Of a stretch of 8,698 bases of DNA, positions 1 through 7,138 are shown one piece after another. Position 1 is the first letter of the stretch. Each line of letters starts with the position of its first letter. Source of the stretch: Acidobacteriota bacterium (lineage in GTDB: Bacteria > Acidobacteriota > Terriglobia > UBA7540); the NCBI GenBank assembly GCA_003165615.1, contig PLWR01000539.1, positions 1 to 8,698 on the forward strand, written 5' to 3'. Under the pieces are notes generated by a model. The model made no database searches. It was not told the origin of the DNA and was given only the letters and a program-made list of their open reading frames with translations. The position numbers and the translations under genes are program-made.

Positions 1-213
1 CTTAGAACAAATTTACCGTGCATCATCAACAATGGGGAATTGAATCGCGGCTGGTTTATGTCATAATACGGCCCCATTTGATTGACGGTGAGCAAGGTAA
101 GTTCTTTTCCGCCCCGCTATAGTGGCAGGTCGATGAGTTTGATCCGGCGCCTGACGAACGTGGTGATAATTATTCCGCGCTGCGTAATTCCTTGACGAGA
201 GAGGTTTCGAGCG
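1..213. other. Upstream non-coding region
   Basis: No convincing gene lies in this stretch. It is more AT-rich than the genes and leads into the glycoside hydrolase at 214. It contains a weak promoter-like pair (40-67) and an AT-rich 8-bp palindrome, ATAATTAT, at 166-173. No terminator or tRNA was seen. The window starts inside this region, so the preceding gene is not visible. Confidence 0.5.
40..67 (+). promoter_or_regulatory. Possible weak sigma-70 promoter
   Basis: TTGAAT at 40-45 and CATAAT at 62-67 are separated by 16 nt. Each matches its consensus hexamer at several positions. A TAATAC at 64-69 gives an alternative 18-nt spacing. It would leave a leader of roughly 140 nt before the start at 214. 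It is plausible only because it is the best pair in the region and there is no experimental support; in an acidobacterium the consensus may be looser. Confidence 0.25.
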
Positions 214-2469
214 ATGAATAGGCGGACATTCAATGAGCTGGTAGCCATAGGTATGCTAGGAAGCGCCGCACGGCCGCGCATTGCCAAGGCGGAGCAGGGC
301 ACGGGGGGGGAAGTCCCGGCACAAATCCCGCGCTGGCCGGACGAGACTTACCGCCGCGGCCTGGTGGATATGCACATCCCCGACTGGGACCCCAGGCTTC
401 TCTCCAATTTCGATACCACTGACTTTGTGAAGACCATTGCGGGGGCGGGCTTTCAATCGATGACGGCATACGCGAATTCGCATGTGGGGCTTTGCTATTG
501 GCGAACCAAGATCGGGCAGCGGCATGGCAACATGAAAGACCGCGACTTCTTCGGTGAGGTCGTGGAGAAACGCAAGCGTTACGGTCTCCATGTGGTGGCC
601 TATTACAGCGTGATATTTGACAACTGGGCCTACGAATACCACCCCGATTGGCGCCTGATCCCGGACGATGACAGCATTCCCACGCACCCGCAGCGCTATG
701 GATTCGCGTGTCCCAATTCGCCCTACCGCGAGCACGCCCTGGCCTGCCTGCGCGAGCTCACGGGCAACTATGATTTCGACGGTATCCTTCTTGACATGGT
801 GTTCTGGCCGGACGTCTGCTATTGCCCCCACTGCACCGAACGCTTCCGGACGGAGGCGGGCGTTGAGCCGCCCCGCATCGTTGACTGGGATGATCCCACC
901 TGGAGAAAGTTCCAGGCGGCCCGCCAGCGCTGGATGCTGGAATTCGCTCAGGCCATGACCCGTGCTATCAAGGAGACACGGCCCATCACCGTGGTCGATA
1001 ATTACGCTCCTGCGTTCCACGACTGGAGGGCCGGCATGCCGCTGGAGACCCGGGACGCCATGGACTATGCCAGCGGAGATTTTTACGGCGGACCGGCCCA
1101 GCACTCGCTGGTGTGCAAGACCTTTACCGGCTTGACCCGCCATCGTCCCATTGAGTTCGCGACCTCACGCACCCGCGACCTGCGCGACCACGCCACCACC
1201 AAGCCCTTCGAGGAGGTCAGGCGCGAGTCCGGCGTGGCGCCCCTGCATTCGGCGGCCTTCCTGATGATCGACGCCATTAACGTGGATGGCACCATCAATC
1301 ATAGCCAGTATGATTTTCTGGCCAAATTGAATGCGGAACGGGCGCCTTACGAACCTTATTATGGCGGCGATCTTCTGGCCGACGTTGCCATTTACTACGA
1401 CAAGGAATCCGTCTATAACCCCCTGGAACAAAAAAAGCGCGTCGGCCAACTGCGCGCGATCGAAAACTGCCCCCACCTCGACGCGGTGGTGGGCTGGACC
1501 CGCATTCTGCGCGAAGCCCATATTCCTTTTGGCGTCGTCACCAACGCCAACCTCGACCAATTGAAGAATTACCGGGCCGTGTTGCTTCCTTATGTTTTGG
1601 AAATGACCGCAGCGCAGGCAGAGCAGTTCCGCAAGTTCGTGGAAGCGGGCGGCGCGCTGTACGCGAGCGGACCGTCGTCACTCGACCGGTTCGACAAAAA
1701 TGGGCCACGCTTCCTGTTGGAAGACGTTTTTGGCGTGCGTTATACAGGGACGGTGGGCGGCAAGCTTCAGGTCAGTGAAGGCGGCGCGGGAGGCAGCTTT
1801 TCCGGTGAAGCGACGCCGGAAGCCTGGCGTACATCGTGGACCTTCCTCTCGCCGAAGGACGAGGCGGTGCAAAAGCTTATCTGGCCGCAGAAGGAGTTCA
1901 GCTTTCCCGGACCGATGCTGAAAGCCACAACATTACCCGGCGCTGAGGTGCTGGCAACTATCACTTTGCCGTTTGCGCCGCCGGCTCAAGGAAAGCCGAT
2001 TGGCAGCCGCTTTGGCGCGATCCACAGCAATCCGCCGGCGCTCACTCCGGGCACGGACCCGGGGATTGTCTGGAATACCTACGGAAAGGGCAAGACCCTG
2101 TGGGTCGCGGCCCCGATTGAAAGTAGCAGCGAGGCAGTCAACGCCCGTCTGGTGGCGGCGCTGCTGAAACGCGTCCTGCCGGGACCCTACGAGTTCGAAG
2201 TGGATACCCACCCGTCGGTGGAGATGACGCTGTTCCACCAAGTGGAGAAAAAGCGGCTGCTGGCGGGCCTGTTAACCATGCAGCAGCAATTGCCCGCACT
2301 TCCCGTGACCGCCACAGTGCGGGTGCAAGTGCCCGGCGGCAAGCGCGTCACCGCCGTCGTGCACATACCGGAGCGCCAGCCGCTGAAATTCAAAACGGCA
2401 GGCGCTTACGTCCAGTTCGATCTGGAGCCTTTTACCGCTCTCTCCATGGCCCTGGTCGAATACGAATAG
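214..2469 (+). CDS. Tat-exported putative glycoside hydrolase (GHL6/GH29-like barrel plus beta-galactosidase trimerisation-like domain)
   Basis: Predicted 751-residue exported glycosidase of unknown substrate. The N-terminus carries a twin-arginine motif (NRRTF, residues 2-6), a short hydrophobic stretch and an AKA/EQ cleavage site near residue 26, so periplasmic or extracellular action is expected. Residues about 45-375 form a TIM barrel of the hypothetical glycosyl hydrolase 6 type, related to the alpha-fucosidase GH29 barrel. The strand GILLDMVFW (190-198) puts D194 where the GH29 nucleophile sits, and it is followed by a CxCxxC motif at 202-207. Residues about 385-655 look like the glutamine-amidotransferase-like beta-galactosidase trimerisation domain, and the last ~90 residues form a beta-rich C-terminal domain. 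The ATG is preceded by AGAGAGG (198-204) with a 9-nt spacer. The fold is fairly secure from recognisable motifs; the substrate and catalytic residues are inferred. It probably cooperates with the GH42 enzyme and the sugar isomerases downstream. Confidence 0.8.
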   Translation: MNRRTFNELVAIGMLGSAARPRIAKAEQGTGGEVPAQIPRWPDETYRRGLVDMHIPDWDPRLLSNFDTTDFVKTIAGAGFQSMTAYANSHVGLCYWRTKIGQRHGNMKDRDFFGEVVEKRKRYGLHVVAYYSVIFDNWAYEYHPDWRLIPDDDSIPTHPQRYGFACPNSPYREHALACLRELTGNYDFDGILLDMVFWPDVCYCPHCTERFRTEAGVEPPRIVDWDDPTWRKFQAARQRWMLEFAQAMTRAIKETRPITVVDNYAPAFHDWRAGMPLETRDAMDYASGDFYGGPAQHSLVCKTFTGLTRHRPIEFATSRTRDLRDHATTKPFEEVRRESGVAPLHSAAFLMIDAINVDGTINHSQYDFLAKLNAERAPYEPYYGGDLLADVAIYYDKESVYNPLEQKKRVGQLRAIENCPHLDAVVGWTRILREAHIPFGVVTNANLDQLKNYRAVLLPYVLEMTAAQAEQFRKFVEAGGALYASGPSSLDRFDKNGPRFLLEDVFGVRYTGTVGGKLQVSEGGAGGSFSGEATPEAWRTSWTFLSPKDEAVQKLIWPQKEFSFPGPMLKATTLPGAEVLATITLPFAPPAQGKPIGSRFGAIHSNPPALTPGTDPGIVWNTYGKGKTLWVAAPIESSSEAVNARLVAALLKRVLPGPYEFEVDTHPSVEMTLFHQVEKKRLLAGLLTMQQQLPALPVTATVRVQVPGGKRVTAVVHIPERQPLKFKTAGAYVQFDLEPFTALSMALVEYE

Positions 2470-2558
2470 AGCAGGAAACGATGTCGCGTATCAACGTCTC
2501 CGCCCGGGCGCTGCATGTTCCGGCGGATACCGTGATACATATTAGTGTCCTAACCGAG

Positions 2559-2576
2559 AAGTTCATCAACGAACTT
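2559..2576 (+). promoter_or_regulatory. Inverted repeat directly upstream of the -35 box, candidate operator
   Basis: AAGTTC and GAACTT form perfect 6-bp arms around a 6-nt spacer (ATCAAC). The repeat ends immediately before TTGACT at 2577. This placement is typical of a dimeric regulator site acting next to RNA polymerase. The regulator is not encoded in the window. Confidence 0.4.
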
Positions 2577-2604
2577 TTGACTCGGGACGCAAGAATTCTA
2601 TTAT
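2577..2604 (+). promoter_or_regulatory. Sigma-70-type promoter for the cupin/TIM-barrel operon
   Basis: TTGACT (2577-2582) matches the -35 consensus at five of six positions. TATTAT (2599-2604), 16 nt downstream, matches the -10 consensus at five of six. TATAAC at 2602-2607 offers a second -10 with a long 19-nt spacer. The locally AT-rich context and the proximity to a strong ribosome binding site support it. It would start the operon independently of the upstream hydrolase with a very short leader. Confidence 0.5.
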
Positions 2605-2617
2605 AACCTATAGGTTA
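2604..2617. promoter_or_regulatory. Perfect 14-bp palindrome overlapping the promoter, candidate operator
   Basis: TAACCTATAGGTTA is an exact palindrome. It sits at the -10/transcription-start region and abuts the ribosome binding site, so a bound protein would block transcription. A CCTAACC at 2549-2555 is the reverse complement of the adjoining GGTTAGG at 2613-2619, adding a second, longer-range inverted pairing. The cognate regulator is unknown. Confidence 0.45.
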
Positions 2618-2628
2618 GGGAGGCATTT

Positions 2629-3861
2629 ATGAGCGCAATATCAATCAATCAAATGACGCGAAGCGCCATGGAAGCGGGGGAAGGCATCCTGCCCCTGGCG
2701 CCGAATTGGGTTCCGCGGGTGTTCTGCAAGCCTGGCCGGCGTCTGCGGCTGGCGCCCACGGACTATTACGCCTTGGGAACCCACCGTGGGGGCATCGATG
2801 AGCGCTGGTTTGCCTCCACCACGGAAGCAATGAACGACAACCGCGGGCCCGATGAAGGACTGAGTTACGTGGTTACGCCGGAGCACCGATTCTCCTTGAA
2901 GGATGGCGTCGCCGCGGAAGGTCCACGCCTGGTGGGCCAGAAGATGTGGGATGAATTTCACCGCTGGCCCGTGTACAGCAAATTCTTTGACAACCTGGAA
3001 CCCCTTCCCCATCACCTCCACCAAAATGACGCGCAAGCCAAACTGGTGGGCCAGCAAGGCAAGCCGGAGGCTTATTATTTTCCGCCCCAGTACAATCCGG
3101 TGGATAACGTTTTCCCGCACACTTATTTCGGCCTGGAGCCCGGAACGACCCGGGAGCAGATCCACCGTTGCCTGGAGCGCTGGAATGAGGGTGACAACGG
3201 CATCCTGAATCACTCCAAGGCTTATCGTCTGCAACCCGGCACGGGCTGGCATGTTCCCACTTGCATCCTGCACGCGCCCGGCTCGCTCTGCACCTACGAA
3301 CCGCAGTGGGGCAGCGACGTGCTCGGCATGTTCCAATCGTTGGTGTATGGCAGTCCCATTTCGTGGGACCTGCTGGTCAAGGATGTGCCCAAGGAGAAGC
3401 ATCACGACTTGGACTTCATCGTTGACCTGATTGACTGGGAAGGAAACACGGACCCGCTCTTCAAGGAGCATCACTATCTGGAACCGATCCCCGTGGACGA
3501 TACCACGTCCGAAGGCTACCAGGACAAGTGGGTGGTTTATGGCAAGTTCGGTGGCCGGCAGCGCTTCAGCGCCAAGGAACTGACCCTGGCGGCGGGCGCC
3601 AAGCTCACCCTGAAGGAACATGGCGCCTACGGGTTGATCATCACGCAGGGAGCAGGACGCATCGGCAAGTTTGCGGTGCACAGCCCCTCCATGATTCGCT
3701 TTGGGGAAATGACGGAGGACGAGCTCTTCGTTTCCCACGAAGCCGCCGTGCAGGGCGTCGCCATCGAGAATACGTCGAAGCAGGAACCGCTGGTGGTGCT
3801 GCGGTACTTCGGCCCGGATACCAACCCCGAGGCGCCCGAGGTGGGGGATTACAAGAAATAA
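2629..3861 (+). CDS. Two-cupin protein resembling class I mannose-6-phosphate isomerase
   Basis: A 410-residue cytoplasmic protein with no signal peptide, probably a metal-dependent sugar or sugar-phosphate isomerase. The arrangement follows class I phosphomannose isomerases. LPHHLHQND (126-134) stands where the QxH zinc ligands occur, with H129 and H131 as the likely ligands. GKPEAYY (144-150) matches the family KPE motif with E147 as a ligand. The segment GTGWHVPTCILHAPG (204-218) matches the usual PAGxxHA segment, with H215 as the fourth ligand. Residues about 297-395 form a second cupin-like beta domain. The start is set by GGGAGG (2618-2623), 5 nt before the ATG. It lies 19 nt upstream of the TIM-barrel gene, almost certainly in one operon. 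Canonical mannose-6-phosphate activity is uncertain because overall similarity is low and the first ligand differs; it may act on another aldose or keto-sugar. The family is inferred from motifs only. Confidence 0.65.
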   Translation: MSAISINQMTRSAMEAGEGILPLAPNWVPRVFCKPGRRLRLAPTDYYALGTHRGGIDERWFASTTEAMNDNRGPDEGLSYVVTPEHRFSLKDGVAAEGPRLVGQKMWDEFHRWPVYSKFFDNLEPLPHHLHQNDAQAKLVGQQGKPEAYYFPPQYNPVDNVFPHTYFGLEPGTTREQIHRCLERWNEGDNGILNHSKAYRLQPGTGWHVPTCILHAPGSLCTYEPQWGSDVLGMFQSLVYGSPISWDLLVKDVPKEKHHDLDFIVDLIDWEGNTDPLFKEHHYLEPIPVDDTTSEGYQDKWVVYGKFGGRQRFSAKELTLAAGAKLTLKEHGAYGLIITQGAGRIGKFAVHSPSMIRFGEMTEDELFVSHEAAVQGVAIENTSKQEPLVVLRYFGPDTNPEAPEVGDYKK

Positions 3862-3880
3862 TTCATAGAGGAGGCAGGTC

Positions 3881-4828
3881 ATGAGTAAACAACATTTCGA
3901 AGAAAAGAACGGAAAGATTCAAGAGAAGTTCAATGCCCTCAAAAAGGCAAGTCCCGCAAGTCTGAAGCAACGGCTGAATCTCTCGTGGAGCAACTGGGGA
4001 TTTGGTTTGGAGCACCTTGCAGACTCCGCGAAACGGCTGGCCAAAGCCGGAATGTCGTTCATCGAGCTGCATGGTAACCACTACGGGCCGGACCTTGGCT
4101 ACAAGGCTGACGAAACCCTGAAGATTCTTGGCGATCAAGGCATCAAGGTTTCGGGAGTGTGCGGGATGTTTTCCGCGGACAACGACCTTTCCAGCAACCG
4201 GCCCGGCCAGCGCCAGGCGGCGATCAGCTATCTGCAACGCGAGATCCCCTTCACGCAGGCAGTGGGTGGGGCTTACTTGCTGGTGGTGCCGGCGGCGGTG
4301 GGCCGCGCGGGCGCTTACGACGCGATGGAATTCGAGCGTTCGGTGGAAAGCCTGTTGGGAGTCGCTGATCTATTTGTGAAGCACCACGTCAAGGCGGCGA
4401 TTGAGCCCATTCGCTCCGCGGAAACCAGCCTGACGCACAGTGTGGCGGATGCCCAGCGCTATATTGCGGCGGTCAATCATCCGGGTGTCGCCCACATCAA
4501 CGGCGACGTCTATCACATGCAGAGCGAGGAGAGTCACATCGGGGAGGCGCTGCTGGCGGCCGGTGCGGCGCTCACCAACCTGCATTTTGCCGACAGCAAT
4601 CGCTGCGCCCTCGGTGAAGGCTCGCTGGATGTGGACACCATCATCAGGGCACTCTATGTTCTGGGATACAACAGCGAAGGAAAATACGTCACCTTCGAGC
4701 CCCTGGGGCCGGGTGGCGATCCGTATCCGGCCATGTACGGCAAACCGAACCCCGCCAAGTTAGACCCGCTGGTCCAGGATAGCGTTCGCTACTTCCGTGA
4801 GCGCGAAGAGGCGGTGCTGGCAAGCTGA
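3881..4828 (+). CDS. Sugar (phosphate) isomerase/epimerase, xylose isomerase-like TIM barrel
   Basis: A 315-residue soluble protein of the xylose isomerase-like/AP endonuclease 2 superfamily, which includes D-tagatose and D-psicose 3-epimerases and IolE. The expected metal ligands are in order: E175 in AAIEPIR, D209 in NGDVYHM, H235 in LHFADSNR and E273 in VTFEP. Substrate-contacting R178 and R241 also lie where this family has them. The reaction expected is metal-assisted proton transfer at C2/C3 of a ketose or keto-sugar; the substrate is not determined by the sequence. The first ~30 residues are a lysine-rich extension ahead of the first barrel strand. AGAGGAGG (3867-3874), 6 nt before the ATG, is a strong ribosome binding site. 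Co-transcription with the cupin gene suggests they act on the same sugar. D-psicose-type epimerase is an alternative name; the fold is confident, the substrate is not. Confidence 0.85.
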   Translation: MSKQHFEEKNGKIQEKFNALKKASPASLKQRLNLSWSNWGFGLEHLADSAKRLAKAGMSFIELHGNHYGPDLGYKADETLKILGDQGIKVSGVCGMFSADNDLSSNRPGQRQAAISYLQREIPFTQAVGGAYLLVVPAAVGRAGAYDAMEFERSVESLLGVADLFVKHHVKAAIEPIRSAETSLTHSVADAQRYIAAVNHPGVAHINGDVYHMQSEESHIGEALLAAGAALTNLHFADSNRCALGEGSLDVDTIIRALYVLGYNSEGKYVTFEPLGPGGDPYPAMYGKPNPAKLDPLVQDSVRYFREREEAVLAS

Positions 4829-4875
4829 GCGAATTCGGGAGTTGGTAGCGCAGCGCGGCGGAGCCGTAAGAAGAC

Positions 4876-4902
4876 GTAGGGGCACCCTCGTGGGTGCCCC
4901 AC
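4876..4902. terminator. Perfect hairpin between convergent genes, possible bidirectional terminator
   Basis: GGGGCACCC (4879-4887) and GGGTGCCCC (4892-4900) form a 9-bp stem closed by TCGT, extendable by two pairs with a bulged A. It lies about 50 nt past the TIM-barrel stop and about 95 nt past the GH42 stop. No T-tract follows on the plus strand. On the minus strand TACGTCTTCTT follows, which is moderately T-rich. It could equally be a copy of a dispersed palindromic repeat. Confidence 0.4.
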
Positions 4903-4905
4903 ATG

Positions 4906-4984
4906 GGGGCGAAGCCAGCCTTGGAGTGCGGTAGCAGCAGCTACCGCCTTCCGCCGCCTGCCTTTTGCCAGGCTCTTTCGCCCC
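4906..4984. repeat. Nested palindromic intergenic element
   Basis: Outer 8-bp arms GGGGCGAA (4906-4913) and TTCGCCCC (4977-4984) enclose a perfect 8-bp hairpin, GCGGTAGC/GCTACCGC (4928-4935 and 4940-4947, loop AGCA). A smaller hairpin, GCCTG/CAGGC, lies at 4956-4973. It would fold into a branched structure. The layout resembles dispersed extragenic palindromes of acidobacteria; whether it recurs in the genome cannot be seen here. It fills most of the gap between the convergent genes. Confidence 0.45.
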
Positions 4985-4995
4985 TGCCGCGCCAC

Positions 4996-7101
4996 TCACT
5001 TCTCTTCAATAATGGCCAGGTCCCAGGGCTGGAGCATAACCGCCTGCGCGTGTGCCACCGGCGCTTGCCTCAGCAGATCCTGTCCCGCACCGTAGGGGTA
5101 GATAAATTTCTGCGCTTCCTGCGAGTAGTTCAAATAGTAGTGAAGCGTCCTGCCATTTCGATTCACGCCATGTTTCACTCGCACCGGCTGGGGCAACTGC
5201 TGGTCCGTGCTGTCAAGCCCCGCGAGTTTCAGGGCCTCCAGGAGCACCTTCTGCTGCAACTCCGCGGAGAGCACGGTCCCTTCGTAAGTCAGTATTCCAT
5301 CCCCATACTGGTTGCGCGTTATCGCCGGATATTTCTCCAAAAACGGAAGGTCGTAGTACGCCAGCCCCTTCGCCCCTTCCGGGATCAGCATCTCCGCCCA
5401 CTCACGCACCTTGTTCTCCGCGCCCGCGTGGAAGGGATCGCCCTTCAGCGCCAGCGGCTGGCGCAGGCTGGAAAACTCCTGATAGCGGAAGCCCGCCGCC
5501 TGGCGCAAAGGCCCCGGCGCCATCGTCCATCGCACCGTCGAGTACTCGTTGCAGAAGCCGCTTTTGAAGGCCATCACCACGTTCCCGCCGTGACGCACAT
5601 ATTCGGAGAGCCGGTTCAGCAGCTCATCGCTGGCAATGTAGAGCGGCGGGACAACGATCATCTTGTATTCCGAAAAATTCGTGTTTTCGGGAAAGACGAA
5701 GTCCACACCCACATTAAGTTTGTAGAGGGCGCCGTACATCTGCCTAAGAATCGACCGGTAATTTTCATGTTCGCTGAACGGCATGTATTCGATGCCGTAG
5801 TGCGAATCATCGCTGTAGAGAATCGCGACTTTGTTGGGCCGTTTGGTGTCCACGATCTCCGGTCCCACGCGTTGCAATTCGTGCGCCGTCCGGCTGACCT
5901 CGGCGTAGATTCGGCCGGGTTCAAGGTCGTGGCCCAGGATGCCTTTGACGTAGGTCTCCAGACCGTAGTGAAGCGAATGCCAATGCCAGTACTCCACCAT
6001 GTTGGCGCCGCAAGAGACATGCGTGTACGCAGCCAGGCGGATCTGGCCGTCATAAGGAGGGTACATCTCCATGGAATTCCCTCGGTCCGTCTGCGCGTTG
6101 GTCTCCGTCACCAGATAGTTGGTGCGCTGAAGCGAGCGCGTGTAATCTCCCTCGAAGCTGGTGAACTCGCCATCGTAGACCTCCTGGCGGTCCTCGTAGA
6201 TGTTGGTGGCGACAATATCCAATAAGCGGGAAATGTCCACTTCATTCGTCCGGGGCCGGGGCGGGGCGGCAAGGTCGTGGGTAACAAACTGGGCGGGCCC
6301 CTTGTATTCGCGTATAATCCCCGCCTGCCAGGCCAGGAAGTCCGTGGCGATCCACTGCTGATAGTGCTGCCATTCCAACTTCCAGCCCGGGTTGATGATC
6401 CCCTCGCGCTCGGGGACATCCGTCCACCGGTAAAGCCGTTGCCCCCAATAGTTCAGACCCCAGATCTCATCCAGCTTTTCCACCGTCTTGAACTTCGCCT
6501 GAAGGTAGTTGACAAAGCCCACCTGCACATCCAGATTGACAGGATCGTAGGAACCGGTCTCATTGTCGATTTGGTAGCCGATCACCGCGGGATTGTCCCG
6601 GTAGTGCTCCACGATCTTGCGGACGACGCGCTGGCAGTAGAAGCGATAGGTGGGATTCATCAAGTCCATGTTGCAGCGCATCCCGTAACGGATTTTCGAT
6701 CCGTCTGCCTTGGTGATGATGATTTCCGGGTGCTCCTTGTAGAGCCACGCCGGGACAGAATAGGTGGGAGTGCCCATGATGACCTTGATTCCGGCCTTTT
6801 GCATGCGGTCCACGACGCGGTCCATCCACGCAAACTCAAAGCGGCCATCTTCCGGTTCCCAAAGTCCCCAGCTCGACTCACCCACGCGCACCACGTTGAG
6901 CCCGGCCTGCTGCATCAACCGCGCATCCTGTTCCAGCCGGTCGTAGGGCATGTACTCGGGATAATACGCAGCGCCGTAGAGAATATTGTCCATCTGGTTG
7001 GGCACAATCGGGGGCTTGCCCTGGCCGAATGCGGCAGTCGATGGCAGCCACATAACCGTTGCGAATAGGGTCGTCAAACCGTTCCTCAAGATCCTGTTCA
7101 T
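4996..7101 (-). CDS. Secreted GH42 beta-galactosidase
   Basis: A 701-residue exported retaining beta-galactosidase-type enzyme. A Sec signal peptide (MNRILRNG, then a hydrophobic run to STAAFG/Q) precedes the GH42 barrel, so it acts outside the cytoplasm. Family signatures are clear: GAAYYPEY at 43-50, WGLWEPEDG at 78-86, the acid/base E181 in QIDNETG and the nucleophile E333 in LVTETNAQ. A WHWHS segment lies at 372-376. Residues about 422-625 are the beta-galactosidase trimerisation domain and about 640-701 the short GH42 C-terminal beta domain. The length is normal for the family plus a leader. The ATG at 7101 is preferred over a GTG at 7110 because AGAGGG (7110-7115) is 8 nt from the ATG but overlaps the GTG. 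It is convergent with the isomerase operon, so it has its own promoter. Beta-galactoside or alpha-L-arabinopyranoside substrates are both known for GH42. Confidence 0.93.
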   Translation of the reverse strand: MNRILRNGLTTLFATVMWLPSTAAFGQGKPPIVPNQMDNILYGAAYYPEYMPYDRLEQDARLMQQAGLNVVRVGESSWGLWEPEDGRFEFAWMDRVVDRMQKAGIKVIMGTPTYSVPAWLYKEHPEIIITKADGSKIRYGMRCNMDLMNPTYRFYCQRVVRKIVEHYRDNPAVIGYQIDNETGSYDPVNLDVQVGFVNYLQAKFKTVEKLDEIWGLNYWGQRLYRWTDVPEREGIINPGWKLEWQHYQQWIATDFLAWQAGIIREYKGPAQFVTHDLAAPPRPRTNEVDISRLLDIVATNIYEDRQEVYDGEFTSFEGDYTRSLQRTNYLVTETNAQTDRGNSMEMYPPYDGQIRLAAYTHVSCGANMVEYWHWHSLHYGLETYVKGILGHDLEPGRIYAEVSRTAHELQRVGPEIVDTKRPNKVAILYSDDSHYGIEYMPFSEHENYRSILRQMYGALYKLNVGVDFVFPENTNFSEYKMIVVPPLYIASDELLNRLSEYVRHGGNVVMAFKSGFCNEYSTVRWTMAPGPLRQAAGFRYQEFSSLRQPLALKGDPFHAGAENKVREWAEMLIPEGAKGLAYYDLPFLEKYPAITRNQYGDGILTYEGTVLSAELQQKVLLEALKLAGLDSTDQQLPQPVRVKHGVNRNGRTLHYYLNYSQEAQKFIYPYGAGQDLLRQAPVAHAQAVMLQPWDLAIIEEK

Positions 7102-7138
7102 CCCGGCCACCCTCTAATGACGAAATACTCAAGCGAGC

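Larger units (their letters stand above)
2481..2606 (+). pseudogene. Small ORF, possible N-terminal remnant of an SRPBCC-family protein
   Basis: A 41-codon ORF starts 11 nt after the upstream stop, with AGGA (2473-2476) a few bases ahead of its ATG. It ends inside the palindrome upstream of the cupin gene. Residues 1-22 (MSRINVSARALHVPADTVIH) read like the first beta strand and helix start of SRPBCC/polyketide-cyclase-like proteins, which typically begin with an INVSA...PADxVY pattern. The rest (to ARILL) does not continue the family, and such proteins are normally about 140-160 residues. It may be a truncated remnant left by a deletion, a tiny leader peptide, or chance. The resemblance was judged from memory and is weak. 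Its 3' half overlaps the promoter and operator-like sequences of the next gene. Confidence 0.3.

Noticed and set aside
256..1143. 295-codon minus-strand frame inside the first hydrolase gene
   Set aside because: Antisense shadow; the plus strand carries the signal peptide and barrel motifs.
2641..3882. 413-codon open frame on the minus strand covering the cupin gene
   Set aside because: The plus-strand protein has PMI motifs, a strong ribosome binding site and operon spacing; the minus frame shows no recognisable domain.
4894..6225. 443-codon open frame on the plus strand opposite the GH42 gene
   Set aside because: It is antisense to a gene with clear GH42 catalytic motifs, and its translation is an arginine/histidine/valine-rich mirror typical of GC-rich antisense frames.
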